NCBI GenBank assembly: GCA_951804985.1
Contig: OX638135.1
Coordinates: 70,957,695-71,021,694, forward strand
Reading direction: 5' to 3'
Length of the DNA: 64,000 bases
From: Dryomyza anilis
Lineage: Eukaryota; Arthropoda; Insecta; Diptera; Dryomyzidae
The notes beneath the pieces were generated by a model. That model had not been told where the DNA came from. It was given only the letters and a program-made list of their open reading frames with translations, and searched no databases. Made by a program: the position numbers and the translations under genes. Of this stretch, positions 45,951 to 57,932 are shown piece by piece (position 1 is the stretch's first letter; each line of letters starts with the position of its first letter).

Positions 45951-47796
45951 TTATTTTTATATTTGGAAACCTCTTAGTAAATTTTAAAATTTATTTCTTA
46001 TAAACGTATATCTTAATAATATAATTTGAATAAGATTTAATTCAATTTATTTCATATATTAATATGTATTCATTATAAATATACATACCTACTATAAATA
46101 TATTTTATATTTTTAGTAAATTTATTTTTAATTTTTTAGTACAGATTTTTATAAAAGCTTGATTTTTAAAATGTTTTTTTTATTAGTTTTTTTATTTTTA
46201 CTTTTTTAGTCGTTATATGGTCATTAGAATTATTATTTTGCATAAATCGGTTAAGTTATAATTTTTGCCATTAACACCTTCTGTCGATGTAATTTGAACT
46301 ACTTTCGAGTCTTTGAACGATTTCTCACAACGATTTCCTGTACCAAGCATTGTCAGGATCAGTTAAGTGATAACCGAGATATAAAATTTTAACACCCTCC
46401 ATCGATATAATTTATAATTACACTCTAGAGAATGTTAAATTTGGTGCCCGCAAGAGTAATTGTATCAAGTTTTTCATATATCGGTTCAGCAGTTACCGCG
46501 ATATGTTTTGTCCTTACCGCCCTCTATCGATATAATTTCGAACTATACACCAGCATATCGTCGTTGTAGAACGAAAAGTCACCAAATACATTTTCAAAAT
46601 GCCAAATATTCATTTACAAAAATCTTTATATACATTTCTGTTAACTTTTAATCGACGATATCAATTTTTTTAACCAAATGATAAGAAAATGTAAATCTAT
46701 CAATTGATATTTCAACTTTAAAAATGCATCAATTACTTTTTATAGTATTAATCAACAAACTAGAAATTTAAATTATTCATAAAAATGTAGTTTGTGACTT
46801 TTCATTCTACAACGACGATATGTTAAATTGTCCCGAAGGAGTCACTTAATGAAGTTTTGCATAGATCGGTTCAATGGTTACCGAGATATAAAATTGTGCC
46901 TTTAACGCCTCCTCTCAATGAAATTTAGAACTACTTTCTGAACTGCATTAATTTGCGTGCTCGAAAGAATTACTGAACCAAGTTTTGCAGAGATCGGTTC
47001 AGTGTTAGTTTTATGTTATTGATTTTAATTTTATATTTTTGCTTTTGTTTTGTTCTTTTTCTTTTGTGTTTTTATTTTTAATGGTTTTTTTTTATTTGAG
47101 TTTTTTGTTTCATGTTCGTAGCTGGTGAAACTGCCGAGTTATATCATATTGAAAGTTTAGGTTGTATGGGAGGTGCCACGCCTATTTGTCCATTCCCGCT
47201 CATATATATCCTATCATTCCTTCCAAATCATACCGCATCTGTGGTCAAAATTTCAAAAAAATCGGATGAGCAGTTTCATTTATTATATTAAAAGCATTTG
47301 ATCTTTCTAGGTGAAGATCGCATTTCAGAGGGTTCATTAATAATTAATGTGACCTCCAGCGGAGAAAATTCGAAGTTCTAAGTTTGCCAAATTTTTACCC
47401 GTTGGCAATACTATACACGTTTTAAATTTCAATTTTCTAGGCGAAGAACGCACTTTGGAGTGTCCATTAATAGCAAATGCGCCCCCTAGCGGACAAAATT
47501 CAAAGTTCTGAGTTTGCCATATTTTTCCCCGTGTCTAAAACTATATATATTCTAAATTTCAACATTCTAGGTAAAGAACAGATCTCACACGGTCGAAAAA
47601 TAGTTTTAGCGCCCCCTATCGGCCAAAATTCGAAGTTTAAAATTTATTTTTATATGTGCCACATCGAATACTATATGTGTTCCAAGTTTCAACTCGATCG
47701 GAAATAAGGAAGTATGTTAAATTTGATATTATTGTGCCCGACATACTAACAAACGAACAAACGTACAAACAAGTGAAGTTAAATAAAAGCTTGTAA
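45951..47796 (+). repeat. Composite repeat family, copy III (partial)
   Basis: It has only the right arm and body; the left arm and spacer are absent. The 15-bp minisatellite is missing too: sequence jumps near 47006 from the first module set to the segment after the array. It lies inside the CR1/Jockey-like element. Confidence 0.8.
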
Positions 47797-47805
47797 TAAT
47801 AAAAA

Positions 47806-48427
47806 TATATCAATTTCATTGAGCTTAACCCTTTAAAAACCAAAGCCATGTTATTTTATAATAGGCCTTTAGGAAATTTAAATTTTATTTTGAATGACGA
47901 AAGTATAGAATTCGTATCCCATTATAAGTCTCTTGGGTTCTATATAGATCATGAGATTTCTTTTAAATATCATATAAGTAGCATAATTTCTAAAATATCA
48001 TTTGCACTACGCAAGGTACGTAGTTTAAATTGTTTTTTACCACACCATGTTAGAAAAAATTTTGGTTATGCTTTGTTTATGCCTATTTTTCTTTATAGTC
48101 TGGAATTGTACACTGGAACAACAGAATATTCGCAAGAATATTCTCAATAGAATTATTCGATTTGTTTATAATCTCCGTCTTCATGATCATGTCACCTCTT
48201 ATACAATACAATTTTTGGGAATGACTTTGGATAACTATATTAATAAACGTCAAATTTTACTTTTTTATAAAACATGCAAGCTCAATTCGCCGACTTATTT
48301 GATGGATCACTTTAGATTCTCACATTCTAGTAGAACATATTCTCTTATATGCCCTCGTTTTACATCTTTAATAATGCAAAGATCATATACAGTTCGTGTA
48401 ACAAGGTTGTGTGGAACTCCATTTTTT
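47806..48427 (+). pseudogene. ORF2 C-terminal region (RT thumb and beyond)
   Basis: The frame starts directly after the inserted repeat with ELNPLKTKAMLFYNRP and FVSHYKSLGFYIDHEISF, the post-catalytic RT segment. It continues FALRKVRSLNCFLPHHVRK. After a frame change near 48130 comes NRIIRFVYNLRLHDHVTSYT, then LDNYINKRQILLFYKTCK and a stop at 48430. The catalytic YADD region is not present anywhere in the element. The following ~215 bases form the 3' UTR. Confidence 0.75.
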
Positions 48428-48689
48428 TGATATTTATTAACATTTCTTCATATTCGTACTGGGTGGGTTTTATTAGTATTATAATTAATTGTTAATTTTT
48501 TGTTCTTTTTAAAATAATGAGCTATCAAAATGATTATATCTTAAATCATTATACATTATAATTAGATTATGTACATATTTTTTTATATAAGCCATAAAAA
48601 TGTATATAACTTTAGTCATTAGGCCAAAAATGCTTCAGACTGGAATGAATACATAAATAAAAATAAATAAATAAATATGTACCGATACA

Positions 48690-50600
48690 TAGAATTGAAT
48701 CGGCTCTTGGCTAAGAATGAAAATCTATGTAGAGATCTGTATTGAAACTAAAAAAATTCTATTCAAACATAAAAAAAAAATCAGAATCGATATATAGAAA
48801 AACGGTGTCATAGGACAAGGAATTCTCTACATTTTTCCATTTAAATTTCGTTACGATTACTGCCAAACTAACGAAAATATGTAGAACTTGTGTACTTTGT
48901 GCTACAATGAATGTGTTATAATGGGCGGATCACGCCTATTTTTAAAACAGATTCAGATTTGTTTTCAATAACACAGATTTGTTTTCAATAATTTACGACT
49001 AAATGTCCACCACGGACGGATCACGTCTATTTTTGAATTCTAACATGTGTTTTAAATTTTATAACTATATCTTGAATACTTTTTGAGTTATTGGTTCCTA
49101 AAATGTTATATGAATATAAGTGACTTGTATGAAAGTTGGACTTATCCATTAACCGATTACGCTATTTTCCTTTTTCTAGTAGTCAAATGTCAAAATATGC
49201 CAACATTTTTGTTGCAAATTTCCAAGAACTTTGGAGGTTTGTTATCAGTTGTAAATATCTCTATTTTCATTTCTGGTGTGGCAAACATCTCGTAACTATC
49301 TGCAAATATATTTAAATAATGGAAAGAGTTTTGCTGCATGTTTCTTTAAACTTATGGGATGTTTGTATATTTGATACAGTGAGTAAATTTAAAGAGATAC
49401 AGTGATGTGCGAAATAATAGGGACACCAATGCAATTATTTGATAAGTGATATTTTCTACTAGGTTTATTACAAAAACAAAGTTCACTAATTGTATTTCAA
49501 ACATTGCTTATGTGCTGAATAGAATACCCATAATAGAGCATAATTATTCAGAATATTTTTTGAAAATTTCAATCAATTTGTCTCAACCTTCTGATATTTG
49601 CTTAATAGGGACAGTTGCGAACTTTGGTTTATTTTTTAAATATTTCAATTTTTATTAAATAACACTGTTCTACAAATTGAGGGTTGTTGGCCTAATCTGG
49701 AATGAAATCTATCATTTCTGGTTGATTTCGGTCTCCTGATTCTTGCTGCGTACTCATTTTCCCTATACGTCGAGATTTTGCAAAAAATCGAGTCAAAGTT
49801 GCAAAAATGACCGTTTTTAGTACTTTATATCGCAAATTATCGCACGATTTCGACATGTTGCAGATGCAAACTTTATCACAAAATAAAATATGAACCCTGC
49901 TCTACGGATAAATGGCAAAAAATATCTGTTCAGATATTAGTTTTTGCAAAAAAAAACAAAAAGAAATTTGTGTTACCAAAAAAGTGTGTACGGATAAATG
50001 CAAAAAAAATCTCTGTCCAGATATTAGTTTCTGCAAAAAAATCATAAAGAAATTTGTGTTACCAAAAAAGTGTGTCTAGAGAGTAATTTATCACAATTCT
50101 CTAAGCTCTCTTAAAAAACATTTTAATATTAGTTAGCAATGTGTTTGCTGTCAAAATTTCGAAAAAATGTTTTAAACTTTCTCTTACTGAAATTTTTCGG
50201 AATATTTGTTTATAAAATATTTGATTAAAATAGAGGGAAATACGCGCAGATATATACAATTTAATACTAATATAATGTAGTGATGCTAGGTGCAAAATCT
50301 GACAAAATTCTTAGCATCTGATGTCCGCATTTTGGGGAAATATGACGGGGAAAATTGCACTGCGTAATCTTCTAGTTTATATTTGAGTCGGCAGGATTTA
50401 ATGGGCTAAAAAAAATATGTTATACACTCCGTCGTCAAGGTATGCTTCTGAGCGACTGAACTGAAATTTTTTAAAATTTTACATGAAAATATAAAAAAAA
50501 GGCGACACCGTACAGCTATTCATTATTAAATTTAAATTTATAATATTGTTTGGACGCGGCTGTTGTAGTGATATATATTTCATTTTAATGAATGACAGAT
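48690..50600 (+). repeat. Left arm of a large inverted repeat
   Basis: Segments 48690-48930 and about 50300-50600 match, inverted, 54950-55205 and 54600-54805. Between them are unmatched stretches. One near 49400 starts CAGTGATGTGCGAAATAATA, in the style of a Tc1-type terminus, but no partner end or transposase is seen. Composite copy IV lies between the arms. Confidence 0.65.
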
Positions 50601-51293
50601 TTGAAACTATTTTTCGTGACGCATAAGAATTTTGTAAATTAAAGAAAAAATTTCCTTATGGATCGCTTCAGCATACTATACATATTTCAACATTTTTAAG
50701 GAACTATGTGACTTACAAATGTTCTTCAAGTTTGGTAGGATCTTCGATGCAGTGGAAATTTATGAATGGCAAGAAATAACCAGTGTTTTTTTTACTGTTA
50801 GGTTAATATTTTTTTTAATACATTACTACTAGTTTTATTTGGCAGACAAAAAAGCGTAATATACTCAGTAAATTGTATAATTTAAGATTTGTTACTTCAC
50901 GAGAACTATATATTTCTATGACTTTTTTTTACAGAAAATCCGTTCGGTTCGCTGGATTGCTAATCGAAAGAACTCGTAACACAGGTTTACATCTTTTTCC
51001 ACAGGCAGGGAAAAAAATGGCTCTCTCCAACATATGTAGCGTAAAACGACGTAAATGTTTGCGGAACATAATATATATTTGGAAATGTGCCATACGTAAA
51101 CATTACTCCATTACACATTTATACTGCGCTAACTCCGGGCAGACTCCGAGAGTAAACATTGACATGAAAAAGCATCAAAAATATGTTACTGCAATAAAGA
51201 ACTTTATATGAAACAAAACAAATATATATTTTTATACATACCTGTGGAATTTTTTTTTTCACTTCAATCAAATGAACATTTGGATGTTCACTA
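50601..51293. other. AT-rich stretch with an unsupported ORF
   Basis: A 112-codon frame (50873-51211) reads IERTRNTGLHLFPQAGKKMA and NICSVKRRKCLRNIIYIWKC. Its composition is mixed enough to be a relic, but no family is recognised. Confidence 0.25.
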
Positions 51294-52759
51294 TAAAAAA
51301 ACTAATAAAAAAAAACTTTTTAAAAAACAAGCTTTTAAAAAAATCTGTACTAAAAAATTAAAAATAAATTTACTAAAAATATAAAATATATTTATAGTAG
51401 GTAGGTATGTATATTTATAATGAATACATATTAATAAAATTCAATCTTATTCAATTTATATTACTAAGATATACGTTTATAAGCAATAAATTTTAAAATT
51501 TACTAAGAGGTTTGCAAATACAAAAATAAAAGCGTGTGGCGAAATTGTTGAATATTACAGTCCAACTCTAGCACTAATAAACTTTGCAATTCAATTTAAC
51601 TTTTCAATAGTTTTCAATATAATTTTCGAGTAGGGGTAGATCTGTACGGAAGTATCTATGGGTTTTGTAGGCAATGCTGGTATCGGAAGTCCAATGATAT
51701 TTTTTTGGCATGTGTTATGTTTTTAACTCAGGATAATCTGGCAAAAATGAACTTTTAATTAGAAATATTTATTTATGTCCTTAACTTAAGTCATGGAATT
51801 TGGCTAAATGATGTAGATTAACGTTATATAGGGTCGTAATTTCATCGAGGTGTGTTACACCTGTCAAATAAGCAAACCCTTTAAAATGATACAACTCTCA
51901 ACTTATAACAGTAGTACATAGTTTTAAAAATTGAAGTAAAAGCTCATATTTTACATTATTTTCGCCATGTATAATCTGGGTGTGACTGGACAAAGAGACG
52001 TGATATCTCCTATACAATCTTGCCTTACACTGTGAAGGGTTATAGTGTGCTGAGCGGTTGCGAGATTTAATGTATAAGGAGTTGTAGGTTTGTGATGTAT
52101 AAGATATATATATATAAATATGATTATAATTGTATTCCTGTATCAAATACAAACTCATATTTAGGCTACATAATTACGAATGTAATATGCTCGTAGTTTT
52201 TAATATTTTCGCCGCACGCTTTTATTTTTGTATTTGCAAACCTCTTAGTAAATTTTAAAATTTATTGCTTATAAACGTATATCTTAGTAATATAAATTGA
52301 ATAAGATTGAATTTTATTAATATGTGTTCATTATAAATATACATACCTACCTACTATAAATATATTTTATATTTTTAGTAAATTTATTTTTAATTTTTTA
52401 GTACAGATTTTTTTAAAAGCTTGTTTTTTAAAAAGTTTTTTTTTTATTAGTTTTTTATTTTTCCTTTTTTAGTCATTATATGGTCATTAGAATTATTATT
52501 TTGCATAGATCGGTTCAGCGGTTACCAAGTTATAATTTTTGCTTAACACCCTCTGTCGATGAAATTTAGAATTACTTTCTAGTCTTTGAAAATTTCCCCA
52601 AGGATTTCCTGTACCAAGCATTGTCAAGATCAGTTAAGTGGTTATCGAGATATAAAATTTTGATCTTAGCACCCTCTATCGTTTTATAAATGTAGTAACC
52701 AAATAATAATTCTCCGCCAAAACAACTTTTCTCAAAGACAATTCTTTCTCAGACTGCCC

Positions 52760-52925
52760 ATCCCCGTAGAATTCTTCCCAGTAGAATATTTAGCAGTAGA
52801 AATCTTCGCCGTAAAATTCTTCTCCATATAACGCATTTCCGTAGAATTCTTCCCGGTAGAATTCATCCCGGTATAATTGTTCCCGGTAGAATTCATTCCC
52901 GTAGAGTTTTTCCCAGTAGAAGTTT
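52760..52925 (+). repeat. ~18-bp minisatellite GTAGAATTCTTCCCGGTA (in copy IV)
   Basis: About nine degenerate units. Shorter versions precede the 15-bp arrays in copies I (34258-34335) and II (38460-38560). Confidence 0.8.
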
Positions 52926-53240
52926 TAGTGTGGTGAGTTTTAATGTGGTGAGTTTTAGTGTGGTAAATTTAGATGCAGTGAATTTTGGTGTGCTGAGTTT
53001 TGATGTGGTGAATTTTAGTGTGGTGAGTATTAGTGTGGTGATTTTATAGTGTGGTGAGTTTTTAGTGTGGTAAGTTTTAATGTGGTGAATTTTATTGTGG
53101 TGAGTTTTAGTGTGGTGAATTTTTATGTGGTGATTTTAATTGTGATGAGTTTTAGTGTAGTGAATTTCAGTGTGGTGAATTATAGTGTGGTGAATTTTGG
53201 TGTGGTAAATTTTTTTTGAGGAGTTTTAGTGTGGTGAGTT
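52925..53240 (+). repeat. 15-bp minisatellite (in copy IV)
   Basis: About 20 units of GTGTGGTGAGTTTTA type, more degenerate than in copy I. Confidence 0.9.
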
Positions 53241-54066
53241 TGTTTTTCTTTATCTTATTTTGTCAATTGCTTTTGTTTTCGTATTTTTGCTTTTGCTTTT
53301 GTTTTATGCTTTTGCTTTTCATTTTTTTTTTTTGTATTTGAGTTTTTTGTTTTATGTTCGTGGCTGGTGAAAGTGCCGAGTTATATCATATTGAAAGTTT
53401 AGGTTGTATGGGAGGTGCCAAGCTTCTTTGTCAATCCCGCCCATATATAGCCTATCATTCCTTCCAGATTATACCGCATCTGTGGTAAAATTTAAAGAAA
53501 ATCGGATCAGCAGTTTAGACGGAGAAGCGAAACAAACGTACAAACAGATTTATTATATTAATAGGATGTCATCTTTCTAGGTGAAGAACGCACTTCAGAG
53601 GGTGCATTAATAATAAATGTGACCTCTAGCGGAGAAAGTTCTAAGTTTTCCAAATTTTTCCCCGTTGCCAATACTATACATGTTTTAAATTTCAATTTTC
53701 TAGGTGAAGAACGCACTTTAGAGGGTCCATTAATTTTAACTGCGCCCTCTAGCGGACAAAATTCAAAGTTCACAGTTTGCCATATTTTTCTTCGTGTCTA
53801 AAACTATACATATTCTAAATTTCAACATTCTAGCTAAAGAACAGAACTCACACGGTCCAAAAATAGTTTTATCGCCCCTATCGGCCAAAATTCGTACTTT
53901 AAAATTTATTTTTATATGTGCCACATAGAATACTATATGTGTTTCAAGTTTCAACTCGATCGGATATAAGGAAGTGTGTTAAATTTGATATTTTTGTGCC
54001 CGACATACTAACAAACGAACAAACGAACAAAGGTACAAACAAGTGAAGTTAAATAAAAGCTTGTAA

Positions 54067-54599
54067 AAATAGGAAATATGCAATGTATTTCAGATATTTT
54101 TCAAAGCAAGTGTGTTGAAAAAAATCTTGCGATTAATATGAAAACCCTTTCATCAGTGGAAGATGTACCCAAGCCAGAAGAATATTTTCACAGAGGGAAA
54201 AAGGTAGGGGAACATGAGAAAAGTGTGACATGGGTAATGTAGATGTACAATTTTTGAACATGTTGCAAATTTTGAACATAAAATCAAGTGTTAAGTACTT
54301 TATAATATAGAATCAATTTTTCGACCATGGTTAATCAAATTAATACCTATCTATTGCATTTCGATTTTGCATTAAAGTGCTGATTTTTGCTATCAAAAAG
54401 TGAGATTTTTATCTTTTGCAAAATGTTAAAATTATCCCAATTTCTATATCTTTTGAAATACAAATGTTTTGCAAATAATTTATGGTGTTAAGTTATGTTC
54501 ATTTTGGGATACATTTTCTGGAGTAAAGTGGTAAACGTAATTTAAGCAAGGTTTATGTGAAAGTATTGTGTTATATGAAATATTTAATCGGTTTAGCTA
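54067..54599. other. AT-rich stretch, nothing recognised
   Basis: No gene or repeat partner that I can support. Confidence 0.4.
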
Positions 54600-55205
54600 T
54601 TCATTTAAATAAAATGTTCAATATATATTACTACAACAGCCGCGTCCAAACAATATTATAAATTTAAATTTAATAATGAATGAGTAGCTGTAGGGAGTCG
54701 CATTTTTTTATTTTTACATGTCAAATTTTCAAACATTTCAGTTCAGTCGCTCAGAGGCATTCGTTGACGACGACGGATGTATAATGCGTACATCAGATGC
54801 TAAGAATGTTGTTCGAACTAAAGGCAAGTCTTACAGGAAAGCTGTAGAAATTGTTGTATACTCTAAGACAATTTCTGAAAATTCGATTGAGTCCATAAAT
54901 TAGATGCACGAAGTCAAAAATCAAATGTTTTATTTTGCGACTTGTAAAAATTATAGCAATATAGCACAGAGTACAGATTTCGTCACGAGTTCTACATATT
55001 TTCGTTAGTTTGGCAGTAATCGTAACGAAATTTAAATGGAAAAATGTAGAGAATTCCTTGTCCTATGACACCGTTTTCATATATATCGATTCTGATTTTT
55101 TCTATGTTTTAATAGAATTTTGTTGAATTTTAATACAGATGCATACATAGATTTACATTCTTAGCCAAGAGCCGATTCAATTCTATGTATCGGTACATAT
55201 TCGTT
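54600..55205 (-). repeat. Right arm of the large inverted repeat
   Basis: It contains ACAACAGCCGCGTCCAAACA, GTTCAGTCGCTCAGAGGC and GCCAAGAGCCGATTCAATTC, all present inverted in 48.69-50.6 kb. A 61-codon frame (54718-54903) lies here, polar and unrecognised. Confidence 0.65.
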
Positions 55206-56739
55206 ACATGTTAATCTAGAGAGCCAGACTAAGCGTGTGAGTCAGGGCTGGAAAAATCCGGTTGTTTTAAAAAAAAAAATCCACTCCATCGGATTTTTTT
55301 GTTGGCTAATGGCTATGTTGGCTAATATATAAATCAACTCATTTTAAACTTCTCCAGAGATTTCATTCAGCAGTAGTCCAAATAAGTGTTTTCGATTTGG
55401 TGGTTTATTTCCAATTCTTAAATTTTCAAAAAATATATCGTACTCTGAAACCTTTAATATATTTCCTAAGATATAATTTGAAAAATGTACAACAATTCAA
55501 AAAAAGTCAAAAAATGCAGTTTTTATAAGTGGATTAAATCCAAAAAAATCCGGATGGAGATAAAAACACAGCCCTGGTGGGGTAGAGAAATAAAAAATAA
55601 TTATAGTTGTTTTAAAAAAAAAAATCACTACTAATTCGTTCAAACTTTTTTTGTGCCAATTTCTGTAATTTATATTTTTAATAATGTTTAAAAAGTTGTT
55701 TTTTAATACCCTTTAAATCATTTAAGTAGATGAAATAATGGTATTTTTTCCCAATAAAACTCAAACTATTTTGAAAGTAAATAGATGTTTTTTATGAATT
55801 TTAGTCCAAAATATAAAATTATATTTGTTTGTCAAAATTGAAAATTCTTATACTACATATAGATTAATAATTCTAAAAAATAGATATTTTGTCATTAAAT
55901 TTGTTTTCTTGTCTGTCTGTTAGCTACACATTTTATAATTGATTTTAAACTAACTTCCTGATGAGCTAGAGACTTAAAATTCTAAATATAGCCTAGAACT
56001 GGATGACAATGCAATAAGTATGTTTTATAGTTTGCCTGTTCTTCGTGGTTCTGTGGCCATGGTTCCATATTAAAGACACCTTGAAAAATGTATGATTTTA
56101 ATTTTATTGACATTCGGTCGGGTCGTTCGAATTATGTCACATGAAAATCTAACTGACACAAAAAATAAGAAAAACAAAAATTTAAATCAAAATATTTTTT
56201 AATATACAACTTTTTTAAGGTGTAAGGATAATGACCACGGGCCATGTTCACGTTTAGAAGTTACAACTTAATTTTTCTGAAAGCTTGTTCTACTAGCTTT
56301 AAATCGAGCCATCAATTACTAGCATTTCTAGTTCAAGAGATATTTAAATATGAACAACCATACAAAAGAGATGTTTGGCCCTTTTTTCCAACTTTGAGCC
56401 ACTGTATCTCTGGAAGTAGTGGTCGGAAAAAATAAAGAAAAAATGGGTAGTGCATGTCACGATACCCTTTATCAGTTGCCGAAAAGGGTAAAATCTCAAA
56501 TTTGACTTTTTTTGGTCGATTTGGTGTGGAATGGCCCATATACGAATCGCACAATTTGAGCGAAATTTATATAATAGACGCGTTCATAATTGTTATGAAT
56601 TGCGTTCATTGAGGTATTCATATTAATTTTTTGAGGCAAAGCAGCGCAACCTCCACGTCACGTGCAATTCAGCCGAGCATAAAGGCGATACTGAAAAATA
56701 AAAAAACCAGTCCACCAAAGGAGAATGGAAAATACAACT
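54973..56739 (+). repeat. 1.75 kb segmental duplication, copy 1
   Basis: From ACAGATTTCGTCACGAG to AATGGAAAATACAACT, matched by 57933-59684 with few differences. It contains a hAT-type MITE, an AT-rich middle and a 3' part with short incidental ORFs on both strands. An inverted relative lies at 42.2-43.1 kb. Confidence 0.9.
55243..55576 (+). mobile_element. 334-bp hAT-type MITE, copy 1
   Basis: The ends CAGGGCTGGAAAAATCCGG and (inverted) CAGGGCTGTGTTTTTATCTC start with the hAT-like CAGGG. Both ends carry inner ATCCGG/CCATC motifs. Flanks GTGTGAGT and GTGGGGTA agree at 5 of 8 bases, a possible decayed 8-bp target duplication. Non-coding. Confidence 0.65.
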
Positions 56740-57932
56740 GAATGGGTCATATTTTGTAGAAAAAGTAGTCATGATGAAGTGGTCCAGGTGGGGATGCCTG
56801 TGTACTAACCGAGCCTACTACGTTGGATACGTAATGGATAGGGCTTTCTAAAAATATATACCAATAGTTTGTGTCGATCTTCCTAACATTTTTAAACTTT
56901 TTTTGAAAATGAGTCAAATTTGGTAGAAAAAGTGGTCATGATGAAGTGGTCAGGGTCCAAGTTGGGATGACCTAATACGTTGGATAGCTAATGGATATGG
57001 CTTTCCAAAAATATATACCAATAGTTTGGGTCGATTTTCCTAACATTTTTAATTTTTTTTTTTTTTTGAAAATGGGTCATATTTGGTAGAAAAAGTGGTC
57101 ATGATGAAGTGGCCACTGACATGGTGGGGATGATTGAGTACTAACCAAACCTAATACGTTGGATAGTTAATGGATATGGCTTTCCAAAAATACATACCAA
57201 TAGGTTCGATCTTCCTAAAATTTTAATTTTTTTTTTAATATGGGTCATATTTATTAGAAAAAGTGGTCATGATGAAGTGATCACTGTCCAGGTAGGAATG
57301 ACTGTGTACTAACCAAACCTAGTACGTTGGATAGGTAATGGTTAAGGCTTTCCAAAGCTATATTCCAAAAGTTTTGATAAATCGAGTTGGTACTTTTGAT
57401 AACTTTTCGAATTTAATTGTTTTCAATATGAAATTCATATTCTCAATTAGAGTTAAATTCATTTGTTTGCCTCTGTTAAAGTCAAATACGTTTTTTGCTG
57501 TTAAATTTTGCGCCTGAAACATTTTTTTTGCGCCTGAAACACACTTTTGAAGTGAGCACTGTCCAGGTGGGGATTACTGTGTACTAACCGAACCTAATAC
57601 GTTGGATAGTTGATGGATAGAGCTTTCCAAAAATATATACCAAAAGTTTGGATCGATCTTCCTAATCGATCTACTAACTGAACCTAATACGTTGGATAGC
57701 TAATGGATATGGCTTTCCAAAAATATATACCAACAGTTTGAGTTGATCTTCCTAACATTTTTAATTTTTTTTTGAAAATGGGTCATATTTGGTAGAATAA
57801 TTGGTCATGATTAAATGGTCACTGTCCAGGTGGGGATGCCTGTGTTCTAACCGAACCTAGTACGTTAGATAGGTAATGGATAGGGCTTTCCAAAAATGTA
57901 TACAAGTAGTTTTGGTCGATCTTCCTAATTTT
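56740..57932 (+). repeat. ~165-bp satellite array, about six units
   Basis: Units contain GGGTCATATTTGGTAGAAAA, GTGGTCATGATGAAGTGG, AACCTAATACGTTGGATAG and GGCTTTCCAAAAATATATAC. The first four are spaced 163-167 bases apart, from about 56769. The array is interrupted at about 57370-57545 by sequence with GCGCCTGAAACA repeats, then resumes with shortened units. Confidence 0.85.

Larger units (their letters stand above)
43380..48677 (+). mobile_element. CR1/Jockey-like non-LTR retrotransposon, broken and interrupted
   Basis: It comprises a GC-richer 5' leader, ORF1 with a PHD-type finger, the ORF2 endonuclease, an insertion (45951-47796), the ORF2 C-terminal region, a 3' UTR and a TAAA-rich tail (48645-48677). 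Order and orientation agree with one element. The central RT with its catalytic block is absent. No target-site duplication is identified. Confidence 0.75.
51294..54066 (+). repeat. Composite repeat family, copy IV
   Basis: Complete layout: arms 51294-51545 and 52208-52465 around a ~660-base spacer, a shorter first module set, two minisatellites, the last modules, and the end AAATAAAAGCTTGTAA. Confidence 0.8.

Noticed and set aside
56244..56554. Opposed ORFs of 63 and 73 codons, repeated at 59167-59492
   Set aside because: Both lie in the duplicated repeat segment and overlap each other on opposite strands. No family is recognised.
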